Origin: Chromobacterium paludis
GTDB lineage: Bacteria; Pseudomonadota; Gammaproteobacteria; Burkholderiales; Chromobacteriaceae
Direction: 5' to 3'
Assembly (NCBI RefSeq): GCF_008275125.1
Contig: NZ_CP043473.1
Location: 248,001 to 312,000, forward strand
Length of the DNA: 64,000 bases
Shown here: positions 9,151-17,642 of the stretch, one piece after another
Layout: every line of letters begins with the position of its first letter
Numbering within the stretch: the first letter of the stretch is position 1
Position numbers and translations under genes: made by a program
Notes under the pieces: model-generated
The model's input: the letters and a program-made list of their open reading frames with translations, nothing else
What the model was told of the DNA's origin: nothing
The model's database searches: none

Positions 9151-10356
9151 TTATGATGATCGGCCGCGCGTGAAGGGCGATGATATTCCAAGGGCGTATC
9201 GTATCACGCCGCGTTTGATCGGTCCCGCCTTGTCCGCCAGGCGCAGGCCCAGGCCGCGCAGCGCCTTCAGCGGCGCGGCGTCGTTGGCGAAGCCGTAGCA
9301 GAAGGCGTCCATGCCGCTTTGCATCGCCAGATTGGCGGGCTTGCGCGCGCGCTGGTAGCGCGCCAGCACGCGCTCGCCGGCCCAGTCCTCGCCCTTGGCC
9401 TGCGCGTCCAGGATGGTGCGCGCCAAGGCGGCGGCGTCCTGGAAACCCAGGTTGACGCCTTGCCCGGCCAGAGGGTGGATGGTGTGGGCGGCGTCGCCGG
9501 CCAAGGCCACGCCGTCGCGCGCATAGCGCTGGGCATGGCGGCGGGTCAGGCCGAAGCTGCCGCGCGCCGCGATCTGGCGGATGCCAGGCAACTTGCGCGG
9601 GAAAGCCTGGCTGACGGCGGCGATCAAGTCCTCATCGCTCAGCGCCAGCAGGCGCTTCACCTCTTCCGGCCGGTGATACCACACCAGGGAGGCGGCGTCG
9701 CCGCACAGCGGCAGGTAGGCCAGCGGGCCGGTGGGCGTGAATTGCTGCCAGGTGATGTCCTGCTGTCCGCCTTCCATGCGGCAGGCCAGCACCAGCGCGT
9801 GCATGGGGTAGTCCCAGCTGGTGACGCCTATGCCGGCGGCCTCGCGCACTTGGGAGCGCGCGCCGTCGGCGGCGATGACCAGCCGCGCCTGCAGCCGGCT
9901 GCCGTCGTCCAGGGTCAATTGCGTCGCTTGCGGGCGATAGATGATGTCGCGCACCGCGGCTGGGCAGCGATAGTCGATATCGCCCTTGTCGCGCAACGCC
10001 GCGGTGGCGGCCAGTTGCACCACGCGGTTTTCCACGATATGGCCCAGTTCGCTCACGCCGGCTTCGGCGGCATCAAACAGAGTGCCCGCGGCTTCGTCCT
10101 TTTCCCATACCTGCATGCGGCGGTAAGGCGCGGCGCGCATCGCCGTTATCTTTTCCCAGGCGCCCAGGCTGTCCAGAAACGCCGCGGAGGCTGGGCTGAT
10201 GGCGGATACGCGCAGATCGGGCGCCTGTTCCGGCGCGAAAGGCTGCGGCGCTTCGCGCTCCAACACGCAGACAGTCAGGCCGCGGCCGGAGAGCGCCGCG
10301 GCCAAGGCGCTGCCCACCATGCCGCCGCCCACGATGACGATGTCACGATGTTCCAT
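9151..10356 (-). CDS. UbiH/UbiF/VisC/COQ6-family FAD-dependent hydroxylase
   Basis: A 401-residue flavoprotein monooxygenase. It has the N-terminal dinucleotide fold 'IVIVGGGMVGSALAAALSG', the mid-protein 'LVIAADGARSQVRE' (DG motif) and the C-terminal FAD motif 'VALAGDAAHTIHPLAGQG', in the expected order. Members hydroxylate the ring of ubiquinone precursors; which position cannot be decided here. The ATG at 10356 has a GGAG site 5 bases upstream on the minus strand; a longer upstream reading lacks such support. It lies between a LysR regulator gene and a secreted hydrolase on the same strand. Confidence 0.9.
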   Translation of the reverse strand: MEHRDIVIVGGGMVGSALAAALSGRGLTVCVLEREAPQPFAPEQAPDLRVSAISPASAAFLDSLGAWEKITAMRAAPYRRMQVWEKDEAAGTLFDAAEAGVSELGHIVENRVVQLAATAALRDKGDIDYRCPAAVRDIIYRPQATQLTLDDGSRLQARLVIAADGARSQVREAAGIGVTSWDYPMHALVLACRMEGGQQDITWQQFTPTGPLAYLPLCGDAASLVWYHRPEEVKRLLALSDEDLIAAVSQAFPRKLPGIRQIAARGSFGLTRRHAQRYARDGVALAGDAAHTIHPLAGQGVNLGFQDAAALARTILDAQAKGEDWAGERVLARYQRARKPANLAMQSGMDAFCYGFANDAAPLKALRGLGLRLADKAGPIKRGVIRYALGISSPFTRGRSS

Positions 10357-10402
10357 GAATTCTCCAGAAGGCGCCGAAACCTCGCGGCACGGCTTAAACG
10401 GG

Positions 10403-11368
10403 TCATTCTGACGAGGATGGCATGACCGCGCCTTGGCCTGGATCAATCTCGCTTTTCAGCAGTTCGCGCAGCCGCGGCACCACGTGCTGGATGAAGGCCT
10501 GGTATTTGCGCGGCAAGGGGTGGCGGTAGGGGTAGACCAGGAAGACCGGCCAGTAATCATGGCTCCAGCCAGGGAGCACCGGCGCCAGCTGGCCGTTGGC
10601 GAGATGGTGCCGCACGCAGTAATAGGGCAGCAGGGCGATGCCGCTGCCGGCGATGGCGGCCGACAGCAAGGGGCCGTACTGGTGGCTGCTGAGCACGGGC
10701 CGCACCGGGATGCGTTTTTGCAGGCCCTGGCTTTCCAATCGCCATTCGGGCGCGTCGCCCTGCTGGGGATGGCTGGTGTCGAGCAGGATGCGGTGGTGGC
10801 TCAAATCCTCCGGCTCTTTGAGCGGCGGAAATTTGGCCAGATAGTCAGGCGAGGCGAAGGCCCATTCGCGGACATAGCCCAGCGGTTTGGCCACCAGGGC
10901 GTCGTCGCTGACGTAGCGCGTGCGCACGCAGAAATCCAGGCCCTCCGCCACCGGGTCCTGCAGGCGGTTCTCCACCTGCAGCTTCAGCTGCAGTCCGGGG
11001 TGCTTGAGGGCGAGTTCGGCCAGCAAGGGGGCGATCAGATGTTGGGCGAAGGACGTGCCGCAACTGATCACCAGCGGGCCGCTGACCTCGTTTTCCGCTT
11101 CGTTGATGTCGACGCGGACGCGCTCCAGCAGGCTGCGCAGCTTGCCGGCATGTCCGGCCAGCAATTGGCCGGTCTCGGTCAGGGCCACGCGGCGGGTATT
11201 GCGCAAGACCAGCACGGTGCCCAGGTCTTTTTCCAGCGCCTTGACTAGCTGGCTGACCCGGCTCTTGGTGCAGTCCAGTTCTTCGGCGGCGGCGGTGAAG
11301 CTGCCGCAGCGCACCAGGGCGTCGAAGGCGAGCAGGGCCTGGGCATCGGGTAGGTGGTTTGTTCTCAT
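10403..11368 (-). CDS. LysR-family transcriptional regulator
   Basis: A 321-residue regulator with an N-terminal winged helix-turn-helix ('FDALVRCGSFTAAAEELDCTKSRVSQLV') and a C-terminal effector-binding domain starting near residue 95 ('GPLVISCGTSFAQHLI'). It resembles the large subgroup that acts on a divergently transcribed gene. The divergent partners here are the small ORF at 11462 and the SnoaL-like gene at 11599, separated by 93 bases of AT-rich sequence where the operator would be expected. The inducer is unknown. Confidence 0.9.
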   Translation of the reverse strand: MRTNHLPDAQALLAFDALVRCGSFTAAAEELDCTKSRVSQLVKALEKDLGTVLVLRNTRRVALTETGQLLAGHAGKLRSLLERVRVDINEAENEVSGPLVISCGTSFAQHLIAPLLAELALKHPGLQLKLQVENRLQDPVAEGLDFCVRTRYVSDDALVAKPLGYVREWAFASPDYLAKFPPLKEPEDLSHHRILLDTSHPQQGDAPEWRLESQGLQKRIPVRPVLSSHQYGPLLSAAIAGSGIALLPYYCVRHHLANGQLAPVLPGWSHDYWPVFLVYPYRHPLPRKYQAFIQHVVPRLRELLKSEIDPGQGAVMPSSSE

Positions 11369-11461
11369 TTCTTGAACAGTGTGTCAGCCGATGGGAGGTT
11401 TTTCAATGTTTTTGCATTGTTTAGGATGTTGGCATTGAAATGAAGCCGAAAGGGGCGCGAA

Positions 11462-11602
11462 GTGTTGAACAAACTGCAACAGCTATTGCAAGGCTTGGGC
11501 CGGCTGTGGTGGCAAGGCATGCGCCAGCATGCCAGACAGGCCTGTCGCGACGAGGCGGAGGCATTGGCGCAAATACGCCGCCAGGCGGGAGGCGCGCGAT
11601 GA
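11462..11602 (+). CDS. Small ORF, 46 residues, translationally coupled
   Basis: A GTG (or next-codon TTG) start at 11462 follows AAAGGGG with good spacing and opens a 46-residue frame beginning VLNKLQQLLQGLGRLWWQG. Its TGA (11600-11602) overlaps the ATG of the next gene as ATGA, the classic coupling arrangement. The peptide is an amphipathic, Arg/Gln-rich helix with two Trp. It vaguely resembles small DUF3563-like proteins, but I cannot name it. It faces the LysR gene across a 93-base spacer. Existence is supported by the ribosome site and coupling only. Confidence 0.5.
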   Translation: MLNKLQQLLQGLGRLWWQGMRQHARQACRDEAEALAQIRRQAGGAR

Positions 11603-12015
11603 GCCGCGAGGAAACCCGCAGGGTGGTGCAAGGCTTTCTGCGCGAGGTGCGCTCCGGCCGCCATCCGGATGCGGCGGGGGAATATATGGCCAGCAGCGTG
11701 ACGGCTCATCAGCTGGAGTCTGAGAACCCGCGCGCGCTGGCGCGCAGTCCGGCCAATTACGCCGAGCATGTGCGCGAATTCCTGCGCTTGTTCGGCGATT
11801 TCGAGCTGCGCATAGACGAGCTGCTGATAGACGGCGACCGCGCCTATGCGCGTTGGACGCAGCTGGGCCGCCATCAGGGCGAGATAGACGGCCGGCCGGC
11901 CTCGGGCAAGCCGCTGGCTTTGATAGACAGCGCCTGTTACCGGGTGGAGGACGGCAAAATCGTCGAATACTGGATACAGGCGGACCGCCTGGGGCTGGAG
12001 CGGCAGTTGGCTTGA
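11599..12015 (+). CDS. SnoaL-like (NTF2 fold) ester cyclase family protein
   Basis: A 138-residue protein with an NTF2-like pattern: 'RRVVQGFLREVRSGRHPDAA' at the N terminus, 'FGDFELRIDELLIDGDRAYARWTQLGRHQGE' in the middle and 'DSACYRVEDGKIVEYWIQAD' near the C terminus, typical of SnoaL-like polyketide cyclase/ester cyclase proteins. The actual reaction is unknown. The ATG at 11599 has GGGAGG upstream; a longer reading from 11440 has no ribosome site. It overlaps the stop of the 46-residue ORF and faces a LysR gene, which probably regulates it. Confidence 0.8.
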   Translation: MSREETRRVVQGFLREVRSGRHPDAAGEYMASSVTAHQLESENPRALARSPANYAEHVREFLRLFGDFELRIDELLIDGDRAYARWTQLGRHQGEIDGRPASGKPLALIDSACYRVEDGKIVEYWIQADRLGLERQLA

Positions 12016-12106
12016 GGCGGCGTTCGACAGCCGTCATCGGAATCTGAAACAATGTCTCCTTCATGAGGGCCGCGCAGACGGCCCGACCACCGCCCTGGGA
12101 GACGCC

Positions 12107-12970
12107 TTGCCTTACCTCGCCCTGACGCTGGCCATGTTTCTATGGTCCAGCGCCTTCATCGCGCTCAAATACGTGTTCGAATACTATTCGCCGCTGGCCG
12201 TGCTGTTCGCGCGCATGGCGGTGGCCGCGCTGTGCCTGCTGCCGCTGGCCATGGGCGGCCGCATCAGCTGGCAATACCGCAAGGGCGACTGGCCGTGGCT
12301 CTTGGCCATGGGCCTGGCCGAGCCCTGCTTGTATTTCCTGTTCGAAGCCAATGCGCTGACGCTGACCAGCGCCTCGCAGGCCGGCGTCATCACCGCCACC
12401 CTGCCCATGCTGATGGCCGCGGGCGCCAGCCTGTTCTTGCATGAGCGCCAGCCGCGCCAGGTGTGGTTGGGCATCGCTTTGTCGTTTGCCGGGGTGATCT
12501 GGCTCAGCATGGACAGCCGCGCCGGCCCCGGCGCGCCCAATCCGCCGCTGGGCAACGCGTTGGAGTTCTGCGCCATGGTCTGCGCCTGCGGCTATGTGCT
12601 GATCGCCAAGCGCCTGTCCACGCGCTACTCGCCCCTGGCCATCACCGGCATCCAGGCGGTGACCGGCAGCGTCTGGTTCGGCTTGGCCATGCTGACGCCG
12701 TGGGGCGTGTGGCCGGCCAAGCTCTATCTGCTTCCCAGCCTGTGGGTGCTCTACCTGGGCGCCGTCATCACCTTGGGCGCTTACGGCCTCTACACCTGGG
12801 CCGTGTCGCGCATCCCGGTGGCCAAGGCCGGCGCCTTCAACAACCTGATACCCGTCTTCACCGTCTTCCTGGCCTGGCTGCTGCTGGGAGAGCGATTCGA
12901 AGCCTGGCAGGCCGCCGCCGGCGCCCTGGTGGCCGGCGGCGTGTGGCTGAGCCAGCTGCGGGCGGCTTAG
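12107..12970 (+). CDS. EamA/DMT-family inner-membrane transporter
   Basis: A 287-residue protein with about ten hydrophobic segments and two EamA repeats (for example 'MFLWSSAFIALKYVFEYYSPL' near the N terminus and 'AVSRIPVAKAGAFNNLIPVF' in the second half). Members export metabolites such as amino acids; the substrate cannot be inferred. The start appears to be TTG at 12107, with GGGAG a few bases upstream; the first ATG in frame (12134) would cut into the first membrane segment. It is followed by a hairpin terminator. Confidence 0.88.
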   Translation: MPYLALTLAMFLWSSAFIALKYVFEYYSPLAVLFARMAVAALCLLPLAMGGRISWQYRKGDWPWLLAMGLAEPCLYFLFEANALTLTSASQAGVITATLPMLMAAGASLFLHERQPRQVWLGIALSFAGVIWLSMDSRAGPGAPNPPLGNALEFCAMVCACGYVLIAKRLSTRYSPLAITGIQAVTGSVWFGLAMLTPWGVWPAKLYLLPSLWVLYLGAVITLGAYGLYTWAVSRIPVAKAGAFNNLIPVFTVFLAWLLLGERFEAWQAAAGALVAGGVWLSQLRAA

Positions 12971-12990
12971 GCTCGGCGCGTTGAATGAAG

Positions 12991-13013
12991 CCTCCCATCC
13001 GGGAGGTTTTTTT
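12991..13013 (+). terminator. Rho-independent terminator of the EamA gene
   Basis: CCTCCC (12991-12996), loop ATCC, GGGAGG (13001-13006), followed by seven T. It is 20 bases after the stop of the transporter gene. Confidence 0.88.
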
Positions 13014-13085
13014 CATGATTTTCTCGCCGCATAAATTTTTTTTCGAATTTCGCTAAACTCTTGCCGATTTCCTCAGATAAGCCAT

Positions 13086-13119
13086 GTAGCGCGGGTTGGC
13101 CTATCAGGCCATACCCGCG
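13086..13119 (+). repeat. REP-like palindromic repeat, copy 1
   Basis: A 34-base imperfect palindrome: arms CGCGGGT (13090-13096) and ACCCGCG (13113-13119) with inner GGCC/GGCC pairing, preceded by GTAG. It matches copies at 13224-13254 (inverted) and 13340-13373 (direct) and is located in a 549-bp spacer without a gene. Confidence 0.8.
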
Positions 13120-13223
13120 ATCTTTGCGTGCTCGCCAATCGTCAGCCTTCATGTCGTTTATGGGCGCCGCCACTCTCTTTCCTGGCAAGGGGGCTTGCCG
13201 CTTTGTCCATGTGTCGCCTGGTT

Positions 13224-13254
13224 CGCGGGTATGGCCGAGGGCCAACCCGCGCTA
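13224..13254 (-). repeat. REP-like palindromic repeat, copy 2 (inverted)
   Basis: On the minus strand it reads TAGCGCGGGTTGGCC, a 5-base loop, then GGCCATACCCGCG, matching copy 1 except in the loop. It is in inverted orientation to copies 1 and 3. Confidence 0.8.
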
Positions 13255-13339
13255 GGGCTGCTGGATGAGGCCATGCCTGCGGGTATTGGCGCGTGCTTGT
13301 GTCTGGGTCTGCCCGATTCCAACTGGCGGTCACAGCCAG

Positions 13340-13373
13340 GTAGCGCGGGTTGACCTGTCAGGCCATACCCGCG
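13340..13373 (+). repeat. REP-like palindromic repeat, copy 3
   Basis: Same orientation as copy 1 and identical over most of its length; differences are confined to the inner part (TTGACCTGTCA instead of TTGGCCTATCA). The rest of the 13014-13562 spacer holds no gene I can support. Confidence 0.8.
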
Positions 13374-13562
13374 GTCATGCTGGCAGTCATGGCGGTTTTT
13401 TCCATTGTTTTTCTTCTCTGCCTTGTCAGCAGTCAGCTCCGCAGACATGTCCGCAGGCCAAGCCGCGCGCGGGTGGTTTGAGGGGCGGCGCACTGGCGGC
13501 TTCCCCGTCCATGGTCGATGATGCAGAATAGAAGCGATTGCGGATGACTTAAGGAATCTAGG

Positions 13563-14558
13563 ATGAGTCCACGGCGGATTGGAGCGTGTCTGGCGATGCC
13601 CTTGCTGTTGGCGATGACGACGGCCGGCGCGGCCGAGGCGTCTAACGCCCATGCGGCGCAGCAGGTGATCAAGTTGCCCTTGCGCATCAACAAGCCGGCG
13701 GAGCCGCCCGCGGCGGCGGCCAAGAGCGCGCCGGCTAAGGCCGCGCCGGTTCAGGCCAAGCCCATGCCGGAGACGATGGCACCGACGGTGCAAATGGCCA
13801 AACCGCCGCAAGACCTGAGCCAGCCCAGCCCGGAGGTGCACGCGCCGGGCATGCCGCCGCGATCGGCCCGCCGCGCGAAGCCGCGTTCGACCAAGCAGGC
13901 GCATGCGGCAGGCAAGTCCATGGGCGAGGCGGCCCAGGTCAAGGCCGTGGTGTCCGACATATTGAAGGCCAATCACAGCTATGTGGCCAAGCATTCGCCC
14001 GGCTATCTGCAAAAACTGGGCGATCGCGCCGCGCCCAAAGCCACGGTGGTGACCTGTTCCAGCCCCGGCGGCCGCGTGGGCATGCAGGGCGGCGACGCCG
14101 ACGCCGACCTGTTCGTGATCAGCAATATGGGGAATCAGCTGGCTAGCTCGGAAGGGTCTATCGAATACGGCGTGCGCCATCTGCGCACGCCGCTGCTGAT
14201 GTTCGTCAGCCATACCGGCTGCCGGGCGATCCAGGCGGCGGCCGGCGACTACAGCAATATGGAGCCGGCCATCCAGAAGGAGCTGGACAATATCGAGATA
14301 CCCAAGGGCATAGACGCCACCAACGGCGCGCTGATCAATATCAACAACCAGGTGGAAGGCGCCATTCTCAAATTCTCCGGCGAGGTGGAGGCCGGCAAGC
14401 TGGCGGTGCTGGGCGGCTATTACGATTACAACAATGATCTGAAACAGGGAAGGGGCCGGCTGGTGATCACCAATATCAACGGCGAAACCGATCCCGCGCG
14501 CATCCGCGCCCTGACGCGCGGCGGCAAGTATTTCCAGTATGGGTTCATGGGGCGCTAG
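13563..14558 (+). CDS. Secreted beta-carbonic-anhydrase-like protein with altered active site
   Basis: A 331-residue protein with a signal peptide (to about residue 25), then a roughly 90-residue Ala/Pro/Lys-rich linker, then a domain that reads like a beta-class carbonic anhydrase. The candidate zinc Cys lies in 'VVTCSSPGGRVG', followed by 'FVISNMGNQL' (compare the family's 'VIRNAGN'), 'GSIEYGVRHLRTPLLMFVSHTGC' region with His-x-x-Cys. The usual CxDxR dyad is replaced: the Asp position is Ser and the Arg is displaced by two residues. The three metal ligands look preserved but canonical CO2 hydration is doubtful. Fold assignment is by motif reading only. Confidence 0.65.
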   Translation: MSPRRIGACLAMPLLLAMTTAGAAEASNAHAAQQVIKLPLRINKPAEPPAAAAKSAPAKAAPVQAKPMPETMAPTVQMAKPPQDLSQPSPEVHAPGMPPRSARRAKPRSTKQAHAAGKSMGEAAQVKAVVSDILKANHSYVAKHSPGYLQKLGDRAAPKATVVTCSSPGGRVGMQGGDADADLFVISNMGNQLASSEGSIEYGVRHLRTPLLMFVSHTGCRAIQAAAGDYSNMEPAIQKELDNIEIPKGIDATNGALININNQVEGAILKFSGEVEAGKLAVLGGYYDYNNDLKQGRGRLVITNINGETDPARIRALTRGGKYFQYGFMGR

Positions 14559-14606
14559 CGCATGGTAACGGCCGCGTTACAGCAGGCTTGACGTCTTTCC
14601 CGCAGG

Positions 14607-14630
14607 GAGCGCCGATTTGGCGCTCTTTTT
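14607..14630 (+). terminator. Rho-independent terminator
   Basis: GAGCGCC (14607-14613), loop GATTT, GGCGCTC (14619-14625), then five T. It closes the carbonic-anhydrase-like gene. Confidence 0.85.
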
Positions 14631-14919
14631 GCTGGAAAACTGGAAATTGTTTGGCCGTGCGCAAAAACGAATATCCGAAAACCCGCTACGATGGCTGTGA
14701 ATCGAGTGAGCCATGGCAGAAAGCCGATAAAGCCCCTGAATTTACTAGGGGTATAGCCGGGGTGATGTAATGGCTCTACTACAAAGGCTTGGATGGCGCT
14801 GTCATCGCAAGGTGGTGGCGAATGCAGTTTCTGCTGGTTGTTTTTTCGATATCGAAAATTTTATGTCGAAAACGAACAATTAAGCGTTCGGTATTTTCAT
14901 TTGGTTTTGGAGAGACAAA
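14631..14919 (+). promoter_or_regulatory. adhE upstream region with a perfect palindrome
   Basis: No gene is supported here. The most notable element is a perfect 16-base palindrome TTTTCGATATCGAAAA at 14843-14858, followed 9 bases later by a further half-site TCGAAAACG. The region around it is AT-rich (14830-14900) and ends in GGAGAGA before the adhE ATG. The palindrome is a candidate operator for a dimeric repressor; it does not match the Rex or FNR consensus. Confidence 0.5.
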
Positions 14920-17583
14920 ATGGCCGTTAGCAATCAAATCGAACTCGACGCCCTGGTGGCCCGCGTCAAGAAGGCGCAAATCGCTTTCGCGCAGTTCACG
15001 CAGGAGCAGGTAGACCACATTTTCCGTTCGGCCGCGTTGGCAGCCGCCGACGCCCGCATCCCGCTGGCGCGCATGGCCGTCGCCGAAACCGGCATGGGCG
15101 TGATGGAAGACAAAGTGATCAAGAACCACTTCGCTTCCGAATACATCTACAACAAGTACAAGGATGAGAAGACCTGCGGCGTGCTGTCCGAGGACGACAC
15201 CTTCGGCACCATCACCATCGCCGAACCCATCGGCGTGCTGTGCGGCATCGTGCCCACCACCAACCCGACCTCCACCGCCATCTTCAAGGCGCTGATCTCG
15301 CTGAAGACCCGCAACGGCATCATCTTCTCGCCGCACCCGCGCGCCCGCCGCTCCACCTGCGAAGCCGCCCGCCTGGTGCTGGAAGCCGCCGTCGCCGCCG
15401 GCGCGCCGCAAGACATCATCGGCTGGATCGACGAGCCGTCCGTCGCGCTGTCCAACCAGCTGATGCACCACCCCGACATCAACCTGATCCTGGCCACCGG
15501 CGGCCCGGGCATGGTGAAGGCCGCTTACTCCTCCGGCAAGCCCGCCATCGGCGTGGGCGCCGGCAACACCCCGGCCGTGATCGACGAAACCGCCGACATC
15601 AAGCGCGCCGTGGCCTCCATCCTGATGTCCAAGACTTTCGACAACGGCGTGGTGTGCGCGTCCGAGCAGTCCGTCATCATCGTCGACGAAATCTACGACG
15701 CGGTGCGCGAGCGCTTCTCCAAGCACGGCGGCTACATCCTGTCCAAGAGCGAAGCCGAGGCCGTGCGCAAGGTGATCCTGAACGACGGGAGCCTGAACGC
15801 CGCCATCGTCGGCCAGAGCGCGGCCAAGATCGCCGCCATGGCTGGTTTCGACGTGCCGCCCACCACCAAGGTGCTGATCGGCGAAGTGACCGAAGTCTCC
15901 GAGCAAGAAGCCTTCGCCCACGAAAAACTGTCGCCCACCCTGGCCATGTACCGCGCCAAGAACTTCCTGGATGCCTGCGACAAGGCCGCCGCGCTGGTGA
16001 CCATGGGCGGCATCGGCCACACCTCCTCGCTGTACACCGACCAGGATCTGCAGGAAGAACGCGTGCGCTACTTCGGCGACAAGATGAAGACCGCCCGCAT
16101 CCTGATCAACACCCCGTCCTCGCAAGGCGGCATCGGCGACTTGTACAACTTCAGCCTAGCGCCGTCGCTGACCCTGGGCTGCGGCTCCTGGGGCGGCAAC
16201 TCCATCTCCGAGAACGTCGGTCCCAAGCATCTGATCAACAAGAAAACCGTCGCCAAGAGGGCTGAAAACATGCTGTGGCACAAGCTGCCCAAGTCCATCT
16301 ACTTCCGCCGCGGTTCCCTGCCGGTGGCCTTGGAAGATTTGGCCGGCAAGAAGCGCTGCCTGATCGTCACCGGTCAATACCTGTTCGAACACGGCTTCAT
16401 CGACGAGCCTATCCGCCTGCTGAAGAAGATGGGCCTGGAAGTGGAAACCTTCTTCGAAGTGCCGGCCGATCCGACCCTGGCCGTGGTGCGCAAGGGCGCC
16501 GATCTGGCCCACGCCTTCAAGCCGGACGTGATCATGGCCATCGGCGGCGGTTCGCCGATGGACGCGGCCAAGATCATGTGGGTGATGTACGAGCATCCGG
16601 AAGTGCACTTCGCCGACCTGGCCCTGCGCTTCATGGACATCCGCAAGCGCATCTACCAGTTCCCGAAACTGGGCCAGAAGGCCATGATGGTGGCCGTGCC
16701 GACGACCTCCGGCACCGGCTCCGAAGTGACCCCGTTCGCAGTGGTGACCGACGAAGTGACCGGCGTGAAGTACCCGATCGCCGACTACGAGCTGACCCCG
16801 AACATGGCCATCGTCGACGCCAATCTGGTGATGGACATGCCGAAGTCGCTGACTGCCTTCGGCGGCATCGACGCGGTGACCCACGCGCTGGAAGCGTATG
16901 TGTCGGTGATGGCCAATGAGTACTCCGATCCGCAAGCCCTGCAATCGCTGAAGCTGCTGAAGGAGTACCTGCCGTCGTCCTACCTGAACGGCGCCAATGA
17001 TCCCAAGGCGCGCGAACAAGTGCACAACGCCGCCACCATCGCCGGCATCGCCTTCGCCAACGCCTTCCTGGGCGTGTGCCACTCCATGGCGCACAAGATC
17101 GGCGCCGAGTTCGGCCTGGCCCACGGCCTGGCCAACGCGCTGCTGATCAGCAACGTGATCCGCTACAACGCCGCCGACGTGCCGACCAAGCAAACCGCCT
17201 TCAGCCAGTACGACCGGCCGAAGAGCGTGGCGCGCTACGCCGAGATCGCCCGCCACCTGGGCCTGGAAGCCAACCGCGACCACGAGCGCGTCGAGAAGCT
17301 GATCGAATGGGTGGACGAGCTGAAGAAGACGCTGGGCATCCCGTCGTCCATCCAGGGCGCCGGCGTGGCCGAGTCCGACTTCCTGGCCAAGGTGGACGAG
17401 CTGGCCGAAGCCGCCTTCGACGACCAGTGCACCGGCGCCAACCCGCGCTACCCGCTGATCAGCGAGCTGAAGCAGCTGCTGCTGGACAGCTTCTACGGCC
17501 GTCCGTACAAGGAGGCCTGGGAGCGTGAAGAAGCGGCCGCCAAGCCGGAAGCCAAACCGGCCAAGGGCAAGGCCAAGGCCTGA
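14920..17583 (+). CDS. adhE: Bifunctional acetaldehyde-CoA / alcohol dehydrogenase
   Basis: An 887-residue fermentative enzyme that reduces acetyl-CoA to acetaldehyde and then ethanol, reoxidising two NADH. The N-terminal aldehyde dehydrogenase half (about 1-440) has the catalytic Cys in 'DNGVVCASEQSVII'. The C-terminal iron-type alcohol dehydrogenase half (about 450-870) has 'MAIGGGSPMDAAKI', 'GIDAVTHALEAYVS' and 'GVCHSMAHKIGAEFGLAHG' with the iron-binding His residues. The C terminus ends in a Lys/Ala/Pro tail. Both active sites are complete and the length is standard. It stands alone between terminators. An oxygen-limited role fits the FNR-type control seen elsewhere in the window. Confidence 0.97.
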   Translation: MAVSNQIELDALVARVKKAQIAFAQFTQEQVDHIFRSAALAAADARIPLARMAVAETGMGVMEDKVIKNHFASEYIYNKYKDEKTCGVLSEDDTFGTITIAEPIGVLCGIVPTTNPTSTAIFKALISLKTRNGIIFSPHPRARRSTCEAARLVLEAAVAAGAPQDIIGWIDEPSVALSNQLMHHPDINLILATGGPGMVKAAYSSGKPAIGVGAGNTPAVIDETADIKRAVASILMSKTFDNGVVCASEQSVIIVDEIYDAVRERFSKHGGYILSKSEAEAVRKVILNDGSLNAAIVGQSAAKIAAMAGFDVPPTTKVLIGEVTEVSEQEAFAHEKLSPTLAMYRAKNFLDACDKAAALVTMGGIGHTSSLYTDQDLQEERVRYFGDKMKTARILINTPSSQGGIGDLYNFSLAPSLTLGCGSWGGNSISENVGPKHLINKKTVAKRAENMLWHKLPKSIYFRRGSLPVALEDLAGKKRCLIVTGQYLFEHGFIDEPIRLLKKMGLEVETFFEVPADPTLAVVRKGADLAHAFKPDVIMAIGGGSPMDAAKIMWVMYEHPEVHFADLALRFMDIRKRIYQFPKLGQKAMMVAVPTTSGTGSEVTPFAVVTDEVTGVKYPIADYELTPNMAIVDANLVMDMPKSLTAFGGIDAVTHALEAYVSVMANEYSDPQALQSLKLLKEYLPSSYLNGANDPKAREQVHNAATIAGIAFANAFLGVCHSMAHKIGAEFGLAHGLANALLISNVIRYNAADVPTKQTAFSQYDRPKSVARYAEIARHLGLEANRDHERVEKLIEWVDELKKTLGIPSSIQGAGVAESDFLAKVDELAEAAFDDQCTGANPRYPLISELKQLLLDSFYGRPYKEAWEREEAAAKPEAKPAKGKAKA

Positions 17584-17604
17584 GTCCGCGCGGCGTGAAC
17601 CCGC

Positions 17605-17642
17605 AAAAAAAACCGGTCGGTGTCAGCCGACCGGTTTTTTTA
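17605..17642. terminator. Strong bidirectional terminator
   Basis: AACCGGTCGG (17611-17620) pairs perfectly with CCGACCGGTT (17627-17636), flanked by A8 and T7 tracts. It serves adhE and, on the other strand, overlaps the last codons of the binding-protein gene at 17623. Confidence 0.92.

Noticed and set aside
13158-14213. Long minus-strand frame across the repeat region and the carbonic-anhydrase-like gene
   Set aside because: It crosses the palindromic repeats and is antisense to a gene with a clear signal peptide and domain pattern.
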